Shown: piece after piece, positions 34,100-43,626 of the stretch
Numbering within the stretch: position 1 is the first letter of the stretch
Layout: each line of letters opens with the position of its first letter
From: SAR202 cluster bacterium bin127
Lineage (GTDB): Bacteria > Chloroflexota > Dehalococcoidia > Lucifugimonadales > Lucifugimonadaceae
NCBI GenBank assembly: GCA_002239045.1
Contig: MPNN01000006.1
Span: forward strand, 62,001 to 126,000
DNA length: 64,000 nt
Direction: 5' to 3'
The notes under the pieces: generated by a model
Database searches by the model: none
What the model saw: only the letters and a program-made list of their open reading frames with translations
What the model was told of the DNA's origin: nothing
Position numbers and translations under genes: made by a program

Positions 34100-36475
34100 A
34101 TGACGACTCTGACGACAAATCCGGAAGCAGTTCTCGAAGGACTCTCTGACGCGCAGCGCGCCGCGGCTTCTTACATCGACGGTCCGTTGATCATCGTCGC
34201 TGGACCGGGCAGCGGAAAAACGCGCGTGATGTCGCATCGGATGGCGTACATCCTGGCGACGGGAGTTGCGCCATGGCGGGCGATGGGCGTTACTTTTACG
34301 AACAAAGCGGCGGCTGAGTTGCGCCAGAGATGCGATGCTTTGGCGAGCCAATTCGTTCCCAACGCAGCCGAGACGAATGTCAGTACCTTTCACTCTTTCG
34401 GCGCTCGCTTCCTCCGTATCCACCACGACGCGGCCGGGTTAGGGCGAGACTTCACGATCTACGACCGCGACGACCAAGAGCGGATGTTGAAATTGATCTT
34501 GGCCGACATGGAGGTTGAAGCGAAGGTCGGCGAGGTGCTGGCCGACATCGGCAAAGCCAAGAACAACAACATGTTGGCGGATGAGTTCGCCAGCACTGGG
34601 GTCGGTCATCGCCACGAGTTGCACGCTGAGATTTACACCAACTACGAGGCGGCGTTGCGGCGTGGCAACGGCGTCGATTTTGATGACCTTTTACTCAAAC
34701 CATACCGCGTATTGATGAGCGAACCCGATATTCGTTACCGAATGCAAGATCGCTACCAACACATCATGGTTGACGAGTTCCAAGATACGAACGCGCTGCA
34801 GTTCGAGTTGGTTCGAGTTCTGGGCGACATTCACCGCAACATATGCGTGGTGGGAGACCCCGATCAATCGATCTACTCATGGCGCAATGCCAAGCCCGAA
34901 AATATGGAACGTTTGGCTGAAGTGCTGGATGGATGCAAAGTCTTCGAGTTGAGCGAGTCGTATCGATCGACCAAGACGATCATCGCCGCCGCATCAGGCT
35001 TGATCGCACACAACAAACGCGCCATCGAGCGTGTTCTCTTCACCAACAACGAGGAGGGTGAGCCGGTAGAGATCGGGGTCACCGAACACCCGGAGCATGA
35101 GGCTTCGGTGATATTGGACGCGGTTGAACGTCGGCTCAGGCCGAAAACTGCGGGAGACGGTCCTAAAGAAGCACAGTTACGCGGCAATCTAGACCGCTTC
35201 GCCGTCTTGTATCGCACGAACGCGCAGTCTCGGGCGATTGAAACGGAATGCAGTCGGAGGGGGGTGCAGTACCGGCTCATCGGCGGTGTCAGGTTCTACG
35301 AGCGTCGCGAGATCAAGGACGCGTTGGCGCTTCTACGGATCGTCGTCAATCCGTCCGACGAGACCTCGTTGCGCCGGATCATCAACGTGCCGCCGCGCGG
35401 TATCGGACCGGCAACGTTACGAAAACTCGAGGAATACAGCGTTTTCAAAAACGTCTCACTCCTCGACACGATATTGCTCGCTTCGGATCCATCTGCATCC
35501 CATCAACTCGGTTTGGGCAGAGCGGCATTGGGTAAAGTTCGATCATTCGCCGATTTTGTCGCGATGCTGATCTCGAATTCCGAGAAACACTACCCGAGCG
35601 ATATTCTCGACTTTGCTTTGAAGGGCAGTGGTTACCGCGACTGGGTTAACAAGGATGAGGAAACAAGGTTAGAGCGCAATGAAAACTTGAAAGAGTTGGA
35701 GTTGCTGGCCGAGAACTATTCGGTTTCAGGTGATGGTATCGAGCCGCGTCAAGCTCTTTCTGATTTGCTGGAGCACACGTCGCTGTTCGCAAACGTCGAT
35801 TCGATGGACGAGGGTGTCGGTGCCGACGAGACGAATATCGCGACGCCGAGCGAAACCACGGGTGCAATTACGCTCATTACGTTGCATCAAGCGAAGGGAC
35901 TGGAGTTCGACACCGTATTCATTGCTGGTGCGAACGAAGGCGTGTTGCCGCACGCGATGGCTTTGAATGTGCAATCCCAAGACGACTACGAAGCGGCATG
36001 CGGCGAGGAGCGCCGACTGATGTACGTCGGCATGACACGCGCCAAGCGCAATTTGCACATCACCTGGTCTTTGTTTACCTCATCTTCGTTGTACCGCCGC
36101 CAGAATGTGCCGTCCCAGTTTCTGAAAGAGATACCGGAAGAGAACATTAAAGAGGTCGAATACGCTCGAAATCCAAGCCGATCGGCACCAACGCCGATAG
36201 CCTTTTCTTCGAGTTCGGGCATCGCTATTGACCGCCCTCGCTTCGCTACATCACGACGCCGGGAGCGACGCGAGAAGTTCACGGAACAAGGGATCGAAGA
36301 CCTCCCGGTCGAGATCCAGTTCAAGGCTGGTCAACGCGTCAATCACAGCAAGTTCGGTTCTGGCGTTGTGGTCAACTCGCGCCCGGTGAACGGAGATTTG
36401 CGAGTTACCGTGGCATTCTCCGAAGAAGGCGTCAAGATGCTGATGGCCAGCATGGCCGGGCTAGAGAAGGTCTAG
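34100..36475 (+). CDS. pcrA: ATP-dependent DNA helicase, UvrD/PcrA family
   Basis: A 791-aa superfamily 1A 3'-5' helicase. ATG 34100 is preferred because the 17 residues encoded upstream are unlike the family. Motif I is AGPGSGKT (34-41), Ia VTFTNKAAAEL, II DEFQDTN, III GDPDQSIYSWR, IV YRTNAQSRAIE, V TLHQAKGLEFDTVFIAG and VI MYVGMTRAKRNL, all intact. The C-terminal ~50 residues form the PcrA-type tail (GQRVNHSKFGSGVVV). It acts in nucleotide-excision repair, replication restart and removal of RecA. The next gene starts 12 nt downstream. Confidence 0.95.
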   Translation: MTTLTTNPEAVLEGLSDAQRAAASYIDGPLIIVAGPGSGKTRVMSHRMAYILATGVAPWRAMGVTFTNKAAAELRQRCDALASQFVPNAAETNVSTFHSFGARFLRIHHDAAGLGRDFTIYDRDDQERMLKLILADMEVEAKVGEVLADIGKAKNNNMLADEFASTGVGHRHELHAEIYTNYEAALRRGNGVDFDDLLLKPYRVLMSEPDIRYRMQDRYQHIMVDEFQDTNALQFELVRVLGDIHRNICVVGDPDQSIYSWRNAKPENMERLAEVLDGCKVFELSESYRSTKTIIAAASGLIAHNKRAIERVLFTNNEEGEPVEIGVTEHPEHEASVILDAVERRLRPKTAGDGPKEAQLRGNLDRFAVLYRTNAQSRAIETECSRRGVQYRLIGGVRFYERREIKDALALLRIVVNPSDETSLRRIINVPPRGIGPATLRKLEEYSVFKNVSLLDTILLASDPSASHQLGLGRAALGKVRSFADFVAMLISNSEKHYPSDILDFALKGSGYRDWVNKDEETRLERNENLKELELLAENYSVSGDGIEPRQALSDLLEHTSLFANVDSMDEGVGADETNIATPSETTGAITLITLHQAKGLEFDTVFIAGANEGVLPHAMALNVQSQDDYEAACGEERRLMYVGMTRAKRNLHITWSLFTSSSLYRRQNVPSQFLKEIPEENIKEVEYARNPSRSAPTPIAFSSSSGIAIDRPRFATSRRRERREKFTEQGIEDLPVEIQFKAGQRVNHSKFGSGVVVNSRPVNGDLRVTVAFSEEGVKMLMASMAGLEKV

Positions 36476-36487
36476 AAGGGCTTCCCT

Positions 36488-37015
36488 TTGTTGGACCGCT
36501 TGCCAGATCGAACGTTTGTATTTGCCGTCATTGCGCTTTTATTGAGCATCGCCGCGTTTGCGTATCTAACGCTGTGGCCTTCGTTCGAGATTGTCGAAAC
36601 CGACGCCGAAGGAATCGCCACGATTCGACTCGTCGGTATAGCTGAGGCCAATGGCCTCGTGGGTTTGTTATTCGCGTTCATCCCAGTCTTGATTACGCTC
36701 GGCGCCATACTCTCAGTGCCGCCCAGCGGTGATTCTGAACGCCGGCACAAGTTGAATCTGATTGTGGGAACGATCCTGCTCTGGGTGTTCATTGTTGCGT
36801 TTTCCGGAGACATCGGAATTTTCTACGTGCCGGCATCGACGATGTTGACATCGGTGGTGGTACTGATGCTGATTCGCGACCGTGCATGGGGCAAAACGGG
36901 AGCCCGCGAACGCTCGAAAACGGCCCGGGAGTTGCGCGAAGAAGCGGTTCGTCGGGCGAAGCGCTCAAGCAACCGCGTTGGGCGCCGCAGGGACGGAAGG
37001 CGTCGCCCTCGTTAG
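36488..37015 (+). CDS. Four-helix membrane protein (hypothetical)
   Basis: A 175-aa protein from TTG 36488. Hydrophobic helices lie at about residues 10-32, 58-80, 92-108 and 113-130, followed by a strongly basic tail (RREAVRRAKRSSNRVGRRR-like). No family is recognised. Its position right after the helicase suggests co-transcription but not function. Confidence 0.7.
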   Translation: MLDRLPDRTFVFAVIALLLSIAAFAYLTLWPSFEIVETDAEGIATIRLVGIAEANGLVGLLFAFIPVLITLGAILSVPPSGDSERRHKLNLIVGTILLWVFIVAFSGDIGIFYVPASTMLTSVVVLMLIRDRAWGKTGARERSKTARELREEAVRRAKRSSNRVGRRRDGRRRPR

Positions 37016-37078
37016 TTAAACTTGGTGAGTCGTGAACACCGATTTCGTAGCAATATCCAAGCACAGGCGCGAGGTCCG

Positions 37079-37543
37079 ATGAGTTCGGTAGTGACCGAAG
37101 AGATGCGTTCGTTCATCGGTGCGGAATCGCCGCCAATCACGTATTGCGTCTCCCATCGTGAAATCGCCCGTTTCAACGCCGCGATCAGGGGCGAACTTCC
37201 GCCAGTTGAGTCGGACCCCGAATCACACGGCAATCCGAGACTTTTAGAGGCTAATCCGCTGATCTTGCGGTCGTTCATCTCCGCACCGTTCGATCCTCCC
37301 TTCCCGGAACCTTTCCACGATGTACTTGACGGCGGAAGCAGTTTCGAATTCATCAGATCAGTGGTTGCCGGAGACGAAATAACCGTAGTTAGAGAGATGC
37401 AAGACGTGTTCGAGAAGAGTGGGCGTTTCGGTCCAATGCTCTTCAAAATCTCCGAGGTCCGTTACCGCGACTTCGCCGGGCAACTTGTGGCCACGCAGCA
37501 GTCGACCAGCATTTCGTACGGCAGACCTGCGGGATCTGTTTAA
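37079..37543 (+). CDS. MaoC-like / FAS1-like dehydratase, N-terminal hot-dog type
   Basis: A 154-aa hot-dog fold protein. ATG 37079 follows GAGG closely and matches the family start (MSSVVTEEMRSFIGAESPP). It resembles the N-terminal half of MaoC-type hydratases that pair with a catalytic MaoC partner. The next gene encodes that partner, 26 nt downstream. Together they should hydrate a 2-enoyl thioester (or the reverse). The block continues with a double SDR. Confidence 0.82.
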   Translation: MSSVVTEEMRSFIGAESPPITYCVSHREIARFNAAIRGELPPVESDPESHGNPRLLEANPLILRSFISAPFDPPFPEPFHDVLDGGSSFEFIRSVVAGDEITVVREMQDVFEKSGRFGPMLFKISEVRYRDFAGQLVATQQSTSISYGRPAGSV

Positions 37544-37569
37544 TCAGCGATGGACGGAGGGATACCTAG

Positions 37570-37995
37570 ATGTCGAAGATACATTTTGAAGATGTGGAGA
37601 TAGGCGACGAGATTGATCCGGTGCGTCAAAACGTAACTCCGCGGCAACTGGTTCAATATGCCGCAGTCTCGCAAGACTTCACGCCGATCCACTACAACAC
37701 CGCTTATGCGCAGGGCGCAGGGCACGATGACATCATCATTCATGGCGCTTTGAAGACAGCGCTGCTATCGCAGATGCTGGCAGATTGGGCAGGCGACATC
37801 GGCGCGCTCAAAATGCTGGAGACGTCGTACCGGGGGATCGATCTCGCTGGCGAGATTTCTTGCACGGGATCCGTAACCGACAAACGAGTCGAGGACGGGA
37901 TCGGGCTAGTCGACATAGATGTGCAATTCCGCAATTCGGAGGGGTCAATCACCACGCCGGGCAAAGCAACAGTCGCACTACCGAAGCGCGATTAA
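37570..37995 (+). CDS. MaoC-like (R)-specific enoyl-CoA hydratase
   Basis: A 141-aa hot-dog hydratase. The catalytic hydratase-2 segment is visible as YAAVSQDFTPIHYN, with Asp and His in the expected D-x4-H arrangement, followed by HDDIIIHGALKTAL. GGAGG lies 10 nt before the ATG at 37570. It forms a two-subunit unit with the preceding gene and feeds the SDR fusion that starts 52 nt downstream. Confidence 0.87.
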   Translation: MSKIHFEDVEIGDEIDPVRQNVTPRQLVQYAAVSQDFTPIHYNTAYAQGAGHDDIIIHGALKTALLSQMLADWAGDIGALKMLETSYRGIDLAGEISCTGSVTDKRVEDGIGLVDIDVQFRNSEGSITTPGKATVALPKRD

Positions 37996-38047
37996 TAAAA
38001 CCGCGATACATTTCGCAAACGATAGGGAACAAGTTAGGAGCAGCAAG

Positions 38048-39922
38048 TTGCATCTTGAGGGGAAAGTCGCAGTAGTAACCGGAGCCGGTCGCGGCATCGG
38101 ACGAGGCGTAGCCGAAGAGTTGGCCGCAAATGGAGCGAGCGTGGTCGTTAACGACATCGGCGCTGAGCTTGACGGCACCGGTGGTTCAACGTCAATCGCC
38201 CAGGGAGTTGTAGACGACATAGTTGCCGCTGGCGGCAATGCCGTGGCTTCCGGCGACTCGGTTACGACTTGGGACGGCGGCCAACGAATCATCGAAACGG
38301 CACTCGATTCGTTCGGCCGTATCGACATCGTGGTGACGGTTGCGGGGATTCTGCGCGATCGAATGCTCTACAACATGACTGAAGACGAGTGGGACGACGT
38401 GATTTCGGTGCATATGAAGGGGACCTTCACGGTCGTCCGACACGCCGCACCGATATTCAGGCAGCAACGCGGTGGTCGAATAATCACCTTCTCGTCCGGG
38501 TCGGGACTCGTGGGTTCCATCGGACAGTCCAATTACGGCGCGGCGAAGAGCGGCATCGCTGGCTTCACCAAAGTGCTGGCCAAGGATTTGGGCAAATACG
38601 GCGTCACTGCCAACAGCATTGCGCCGAGAGCCGAGACGCGGATGATTGCATCGATCCCTGGCAATATCCAAGAGATGATGGTGGAACGTGGCGCGTTGCC
38701 CCAGCCCGACGAATTGCCGTGGGAGCCACGCGACGTGGCACCTTTCGTTGCCTATCTCGCAACCGACGGCGCGGCGCAGATTAACGGTCAGGTATTTCTC
38801 GTCTATGGCGGCAACGTCTCGCATCTTTCGCTGCCGCGTCGAGTCAACACGATCTACGCCCCCAATCCGCCCGGCTACTGGGAACTTGATGAGCTCGACC
38901 GATTGGTACCCAAGGTTTTGCTTGAGGGCTCTCAAAGCATCACAGGTGGCAGCGCATTTGCCGAAATTAACCCGGGTTCGAAGGCACCCGCACCGGCGGT
39001 AACCAAGGCGATCAACGGCAAACGACTTACGGGTAAGGTCGCGGTCGTAACCGGTTCCGGAAGAGGCATCGGTCGAGGTGTGGCGAAACTGTTGGCGAGC
39101 GAGGGCGCGTCGATTGTGGTCAACGACGTCGGAGCGGCACTCGATGGTCAAGGCGAAGATTCGACTCCGGCGGCGCAAGTCGTTGAAGAGATCAGCGAGC
39201 TAGGCGGACGAGCGGTCGCATCTTATCACTCAGTCGCAACCGCGGAAGGCGGCGCCAACATCGTCCAACATGCTCTCGACGAGTTCGGTCGCTTAGACAT
39301 TGTCGTGACGCCCGCGGGTATTCTCCGTGACCGCATGATCTTCAACATGTCCGAACAGGAGTGGGACGACGTGATTGCGGTGCACTTGAAGGGCACTTAC
39401 TCGGTCGTGCGACCTGCGTCGGAGATATTCCGCGCGCAGAAGAGCGGCAGGATCGTCACGTTCTCTTCCGTCTCCGGTCTGTACGGTCAGGGCGGTCAGT
39501 CGAACTACGGTGCGGCGAAAGATGCGATCGCTGGATTTACGCGCGTAGTGGCCAAGGAACTTGCGCGCTATAACGTGACCGCAAACATCATCTCACCGGG
39601 TGCTAGCACGCGTATGACGGACAGCGTTCCGGAAAGCACTCGCGCCATGCGCGCCGGCGCGTTCCCGCCACCTATGGAGGGGACATTGACTTCCGAGCCG
39701 GACCAAGTTGCGCCGATGGTGGTATGGCTTTGCACCGACGCCGCAGAAGGTGTATCGGGCAACATATTCCACTGCACCGGGAATCGTGTCAGCTTGATGA
39801 ACCACCCCGTGCCGCACCGGTCCATCTACAAGGATGGGCGCTGGACCGTCGACGAATTGTCAGCAGTTGTTCCCGAGACGATCGGGATGGATCTGATCAA
39901 CCCCGCTCCGAAACAGGATTGA
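38048..39922 (+). CDS. Tandem short-chain dehydrogenase/reductase fusion
   Basis: A 624-aa protein made of two complete SDR domains of ~300 residues. TTG 38048 is chosen because GGAG ends 7 nt upstream and the product starts at the usual SDR N-terminus; upstream in-frame codons overlap maoC. Domain 1 has TGAGRGIGRG, ITFSSGSG and YGAAK; domain 2 has TGSGRGIGRG, VTFSSVSG and YGAAK, so both keep Ser-Tyr-Lys. With the MaoC pair it resembles the hydratase-2/dehydrogenase pair of multifunctional beta-oxidation enzymes. Probable role: oxidation of a 3-hydroxyacyl-CoA-like intermediate. The domains probably arose by duplication. Confidence 0.9.
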   Translation: MHLEGKVAVVTGAGRGIGRGVAEELAANGASVVVNDIGAELDGTGGSTSIAQGVVDDIVAAGGNAVASGDSVTTWDGGQRIIETALDSFGRIDIVVTVAGILRDRMLYNMTEDEWDDVISVHMKGTFTVVRHAAPIFRQQRGGRIITFSSGSGLVGSIGQSNYGAAKSGIAGFTKVLAKDLGKYGVTANSIAPRAETRMIASIPGNIQEMMVERGALPQPDELPWEPRDVAPFVAYLATDGAAQINGQVFLVYGGNVSHLSLPRRVNTIYAPNPPGYWELDELDRLVPKVLLEGSQSITGGSAFAEINPGSKAPAPAVTKAINGKRLTGKVAVVTGSGRGIGRGVAKLLASEGASIVVNDVGAALDGQGEDSTPAAQVVEEISELGGRAVASYHSVATAEGGANIVQHALDEFGRLDIVVTPAGILRDRMIFNMSEQEWDDVIAVHLKGTYSVVRPASEIFRAQKSGRIVTFSSVSGLYGQGGQSNYGAAKDAIAGFTRVVAKELARYNVTANIISPGASTRMTDSVPESTRAMRAGAFPPPMEGTLTSEPDQVAPMVVWLCTDAAEGVSGNIFHCTGNRVSLMNHPVPHRSIYKDGRWTVDELSAVVPETIGMDLINPAPKQD

Positions 39923-39953
39923 ACACCTTAACTGACACCAGCGCGAATAGCTG

Positions 39954-40583
39954 TTAGCAGACGTAGTCGACGCTGTTCAGGATCAGTTGCCTAAACTGCG
40001 GATGCAGTGCACTGGACCCGGCATGACCTAGCGCGATGTTGGCCACCATGCCGTCGCCGTAATTGAAGGACCAGCCCAACGGGCGCTCTTCGTCTTTGAC
40101 GATGCCGTGCATGAAGACATCGATACCCGGTTGGATGTCGAGGCCGCAGTAACATTCGTCGTAAGTCCAGAAAGGTTCGACGTCCTTGGCAAGTGGGTGG
40201 TCTGGGTTGCTCATATGGACCTTGAACCAGCCGAACGGTGGGTGCCAGCTTTCACCCAATATCCAACCGCCGCCGGTTATCTTCTTCATCTCCGGCCAGT
40301 CGGGAGTGGAAGCCGCGGAAATGTGGACAGAGACTAGGCCGCCGCCGCCGGCAACATAGTCTTTGAAGCCGGATCGCTGCGCATCGTTCAAATCGTTGTC
40401 AGTCGGCTCCTGACGTAGCGAGTTGAAGACGATAGCGTCGTAACCCGATAGATCACCCTCAAGTTCCGAAGCGCACTCTGAAACATCGAGATCGTGTCCG
40501 GCTTCGGTGAGGAATTCTGAAATCACCGGGGTCGTCTCTTCGTAAGGATGACTGCCGCCGGTCAATAGTAGAAGTTTGGCCAT
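39954..40583 (-). CDS. ThuA-like protein (class I glutamine amidotransferase-like fold)
   Basis: A 209-aa ThuA-family protein: MAKLLLLTGGSHPYEETTP at the start, YDAIVFNSL, the elbow GGGGLVSVHISAAS and a C-terminal LGHAGSS. The family has a flavodoxin-like/amidotransferase-like fold and often sits near sugar catabolism genes; the role is undefined. At the nucleophile elbow Ser/His residues are seen instead of the Cys of true amidotransferases. It is convergent with the SDR gene and co-oriented with the Nudix-GNAT gene upstream. Confidence 0.85.
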   Translation of the reverse strand: MAKLLLLTGGSHPYEETTPVISEFLTEAGHDLDVSECASELEGDLSGYDAIVFNSLRQEPTDNDLNDAQRSGFKDYVAGGGGLVSVHISAASTPDWPEMKKITGGGWILGESWHPPFGWFKVHMSNPDHPLAKDVEPFWTYDECYCGLDIQPGIDVFMHGIVKDEERPLGWSFNYGDGMVANIALGHAGSSALHPQFRQLILNSVDYVC

Positions 40584-40650
40584 CTTACCGTTGCTCCATG
40601 GCTAGATTTTGCGGGCGAAATTCTGACTGAATGATACTCGCGAAACGTAG

Positions 40651-41700
40651 TTAACCGTTGGTGGTCGGATAGAAGTTGGTGTTGGACCATTCGTGGGCAA
40701 GAAGTTCCATCTGCACGAAGCTCTTTCCGTCGCGCCAGATGTGGTCGTATCGTCGGAATCCCGCGCTCTCAAATGCGCGTAGGGCGCGTTGGTTAGAGGC
40801 GAGGGTGTGTAAGTAAAGCCGACGGATATCGGTTGCCGTGAAGATGTGCGAAACCAAAATCTTAGTGGCGTCGGTGCCGTAGCCACGCCCCCAATAGTCG
40901 CGGTCGCCGATCATGATTCCGAACTCGGCCTGCATCCGTCGTTCGTTGTAGTCGTAGCACATGCAATTCCCGATGTGCTGTCCATTTTCATCTTCGATCG
41001 CGAACCGCAGCGATCGTTGATTGCCCTTCCTCAGATCCTGGTGGTAAAACCGCTCGTAATCGATAAACGCCAGATTCAAAGGATCGGCGGCATCGAGATC
41101 GGAGAGCTCAGGATCGGTGCGCCACTGATAATCGTTCCAAGCATCCGAAATCCGTTTGGATCGTAAGGTGGCGCGATCGCCTTTGATACGAATGGCATCT
41201 TGAACCGTGTTCACTTTGCGGAAAATGCGAGCCGCCGAACGGGCTATCTTCGCTTCACTGTGGTAGGTCAAAGTTTTCATCGCTTGATCCAGATCGACCC
41301 AGCGCGCGACATCGTATTCGTGGTCGTGGCGTTCAAAGCAACCGCCATGTGCTTCCATCAAGAACCAATAGACGGTCTTGTTGACCTTGATGTTGGCGTG
41401 TGGATTTGCCCGGTCGCTGAGTAAGTGGTTTTGCTTGGAACGGACGAACGAGTAATGTGTGGAATCGACAGTGGAGACCAGCTTGACGTCGAGCCCCGTC
41501 TCCTCTTGAACTTCACGTAACGCCGTTTGTTCAATCGTCTCGTCCGCGTCGGGAGTTCCCTTTGGAAGAGCCCATAGATTGGCGCCCACGCGTCCGACCA
41601 AGGCAATTTCGATGCGTTTGTCGCCGTTTTCGCGGACGACAACGCCACCAGCGGACCAACGCCTCAGCGTTTTCATCGCTTTTGGTTTGAGGATGTTCAT
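40651..41700 (-). CDS. Nudix hydrolase-GNAT acetyltransferase fusion
   Basis: A 349-aa two-domain protein. Residues about 10-140 are a Nudix domain with an intact box from G48 to G69 (LREVQEETGL holds the metal-binding REVQEE). Residues about 175-340 are a RimJ/RimL-type GNAT domain, with the acetyl-CoA loop in DRDYWGRGYGTDA and a family-typical ending (NQRALRAFESAGFRRYD, in part ALRAFESAGF). Nudix domains cleave nucleoside diphosphate derivatives; GNATs acetylate amines. The fusion suggests linked steps, for example on an aminonucleotide or a protein N-terminus, but no substrate is evident. It is divergent from korA. Confidence 0.9.
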   Translation of the reverse strand: MNILKPKAMKTLRRWSAGGVVVRENGDKRIEIALVGRVGANLWALPKGTPDADETIEQTALREVQEETGLDVKLVSTVDSTHYSFVRSKQNHLLSDRANPHANIKVNKTVYWFLMEAHGGCFERHDHEYDVARWVDLDQAMKTLTYHSEAKIARSAARIFRKVNTVQDAIRIKGDRATLRSKRISDAWNDYQWRTDPELSDLDAADPLNLAFIDYERFYHQDLRKGNQRSLRFAIEDENGQHIGNCMCYDYNERRMQAEFGIMIGDRDYWGRGYGTDATKILVSHIFTATDIRRLYLHTLASNQRALRAFESAGFRRYDHIWRDGKSFVQMELLAHEWSNTNFYPTTNG

Positions 41701-41886
41701 TTTTTGGTCGACAATACTCTCGCAGGCGATTGTAAACGACGGGAGATATTCGGGTGCGAACGAATGTCGCTACGACATATGCTCACAGGTATCATTACGG
41801 TAGAGGCATACTACGGATTTAGCGTAAAACGGACACAATTGGCGCCCAATTGTAGGCGCACCGGAGGGGAGAACTCGTTCTCGAAC

Positions 41887-43626
41887 ATGTCGGAAAACCA
41901 AAGCCAGGACTTCGTAATCCGTTTCGCCGGCGAAGGCGGACAAGGACTTGTTACATCAGCTGACGCAATGGCGAGGGCCGCGGCGAACGCCGGGTACTAC
42001 GTTTCAACGTTTTCAACATTTCCGTCCCAGATAATGGGTGGCCCCGCATCGTCACAAGTTCGTATCTCAAATACACCGGTGTTGTGCTCCGGGGACAACG
42101 TGGACGTGCTCGTTTCGCTTGACGAATACGCGTATAACAACCACCGGCACGATCTCTCCGAGAATGGCGTAGCAATTTACAACTCCGGCGAGTTTGAGTT
42201 GCCCGGAGGTGGACAGTACTTCGGTATTGACGCTGACGAACTCGCTAAGTCGACAGGTAACACGCGTGCCGCAAACATGGTGACTATCGGCGCCGTAGCC
42301 AATCTCATCGGTTTCTCGTTGGAAGAGATCGACGCTTTCATTACGCAGCGTTTCACGCGCGGTCGACCGGGCGACGAAGAGATAATCGAATCAAACAAAC
42401 AGGCGATCCGACTTGGCGCCGATGTTGCCGCCAATAGCGGTTTCTCCGTTGGCACGCTGGCAGCACCGATTCCGCCAGACTACGACCAAATCATGATCAC
42501 CGGAAACGCTGCGTTGGCTCTCGGCGCGGTTACTGCCGGAGTTGACTTTTACGCCGGATATCCGATCTCGCCCGCAACCACGATATTGGTTTGGATGGAG
42601 CAGAACTTAGTCGGTCCCGGCCGTTTCGCACATCAAGTTTCTTCCGAGATCGAAGCGATCAGTGCGATCGTAGGTGCAGGTTACGCGGGCAAGAAATCGA
42701 TGACCGCGACCGCCGGACCAGGTCTTTCTTTGATGAGTGAAGGCATAGGCCTCGCATGGATGGCCGAGATTCCCTGCGTTGTTGTCGATGTCCAGCGTGG
42801 CGGTCCCTCCACGGGACTTCCAACCAAATCTGAACAGAGCGACTTGCTCCTGTGCCTGAACCCCGGCCACGGAGATATGAGCATACCCATTCTGGCTCCT
42901 GGGTCGGTCGAAGAGTGCTTCGATGCTGGCGCTCTGGCGGTCAATTGGGCTGAGCGATATCAAGGCCCAGTAATCTTGATGAGCGAATTTGGGCAGGCCG
43001 AAAAGGGCGAGAACATTCGTCGGCCCGAGCTAGCGGATGTCAAAGTGGAGCGCCGTTCCATTTACGAAGGCTCCAACGGCTACGCTCGATACCAATCTTG
43101 GAATGGTGAAGGCCTTTCGCCGATGCCGATCCCCGGAGGGCCGGGTGCATACGTTGCCAATGGTTCCGAACACGACGAACGCGGTGACACAACACATCTA
43201 CCTCGTCACCACATCAGATTGACCGAGCGACGGTTCAAGAAACTCGATCTGCTTGGCGATGCCCACTACGAGATCGAGAACGAAGGCGCGATCGCTATGA
43301 TCATGTCTTGGGGATCGTCGAAAGGACCAGCTCGCGAAGCGTACGAGCGATTGCGTGAGAGCGGCGCCGATGTCGGTTGGCTCTATTCGATGGCGCTCAA
43401 CCCGCTGCCGGACGAAATGAAGTCGGCGTTGGAGCGGGCAAATCTAGTCATCGTTCCTGAACTCAACTACACTGGTCAATGGTCAGCCGTTCTCCGTCAG
43501 CATGGATACCGCGCAGAATCGGTAACACAGTACACTGGACTACCGTTCAAACCAGCGACGTTGGTTGACCGCATCGGAGCCCGATTGGCGGAACTTCGGG
43601 CAGAGAAAGGAATGGTTTTAGCGTGA
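41887..43626 (+). CDS. korA: 2-oxoacid:acceptor oxidoreductase, alpha subunit with fused gamma domain
   Basis: A 579-aa subunit. ATG 41887 is chosen because homology begins there (GEGGQG at 15-20); GGAGGGGAG lies about 16 nt upstream. Residues 1 to about 190 form the gamma domain; from about 200 the pyrimidine-binding alpha domain runs with GYPISPAT, TATAGPGLSLMSEG and QRGGPSTGLPTKSEQSD. With KorB it oxidatively decarboxylates a 2-oxoacid such as 2-oxoglutarate to the acyl-CoA, reducing ferredoxin. It overlaps korB by 4 nt. No separate delta (ferredoxin) subunit is present. Confidence 0.93.
   Translation: MSENQSQDFVIRFAGEGGQGLVTSADAMARAAANAGYYVSTFSTFPSQIMGGPASSQVRISNTPVLCSGDNVDVLVSLDEYAYNNHRHDLSENGVAIYNSGEFELPGGGQYFGIDADELAKSTGNTRAANMVTIGAVANLIGFSLEEIDAFITQRFTRGRPGDEEIIESNKQAIRLGADVAANSGFSVGTLAAPIPPDYDQIMITGNAALALGAVTAGVDFYAGYPISPATTILVWMEQNLVGPGRFAHQVSSEIEAISAIVGAGYAGKKSMTATAGPGLSLMSEGIGLAWMAEIPCVVVDVQRGGPSTGLPTKSEQSDLLLCLNPGHGDMSIPILAPGSVEECFDAGALAVNWAERYQGPVILMSEFGQAEKGENIRRPELADVKVERRSIYEGSNGYARYQSWNGEGLSPMPIPGGPGAYVANGSEHDERGDTTHLPRHHIRLTERRFKKLDLLGDAHYEIENEGAIAMIMSWGSSKGPAREAYERLRESGADVGWLYSMALNPLPDEMKSALERANLVIVPELNYTGQWSAVLRQHGYRAESVTQYTGLPFKPATLVDRIGARLAELRAEKGMVLA

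Noticed and set aside
38192..39178. A 328-codon reverse-strand open frame inside the SDR fusion
   Set aside because: It is antisense to two well-conserved SDR domains and shows Arg/His-rich nonsense composition.
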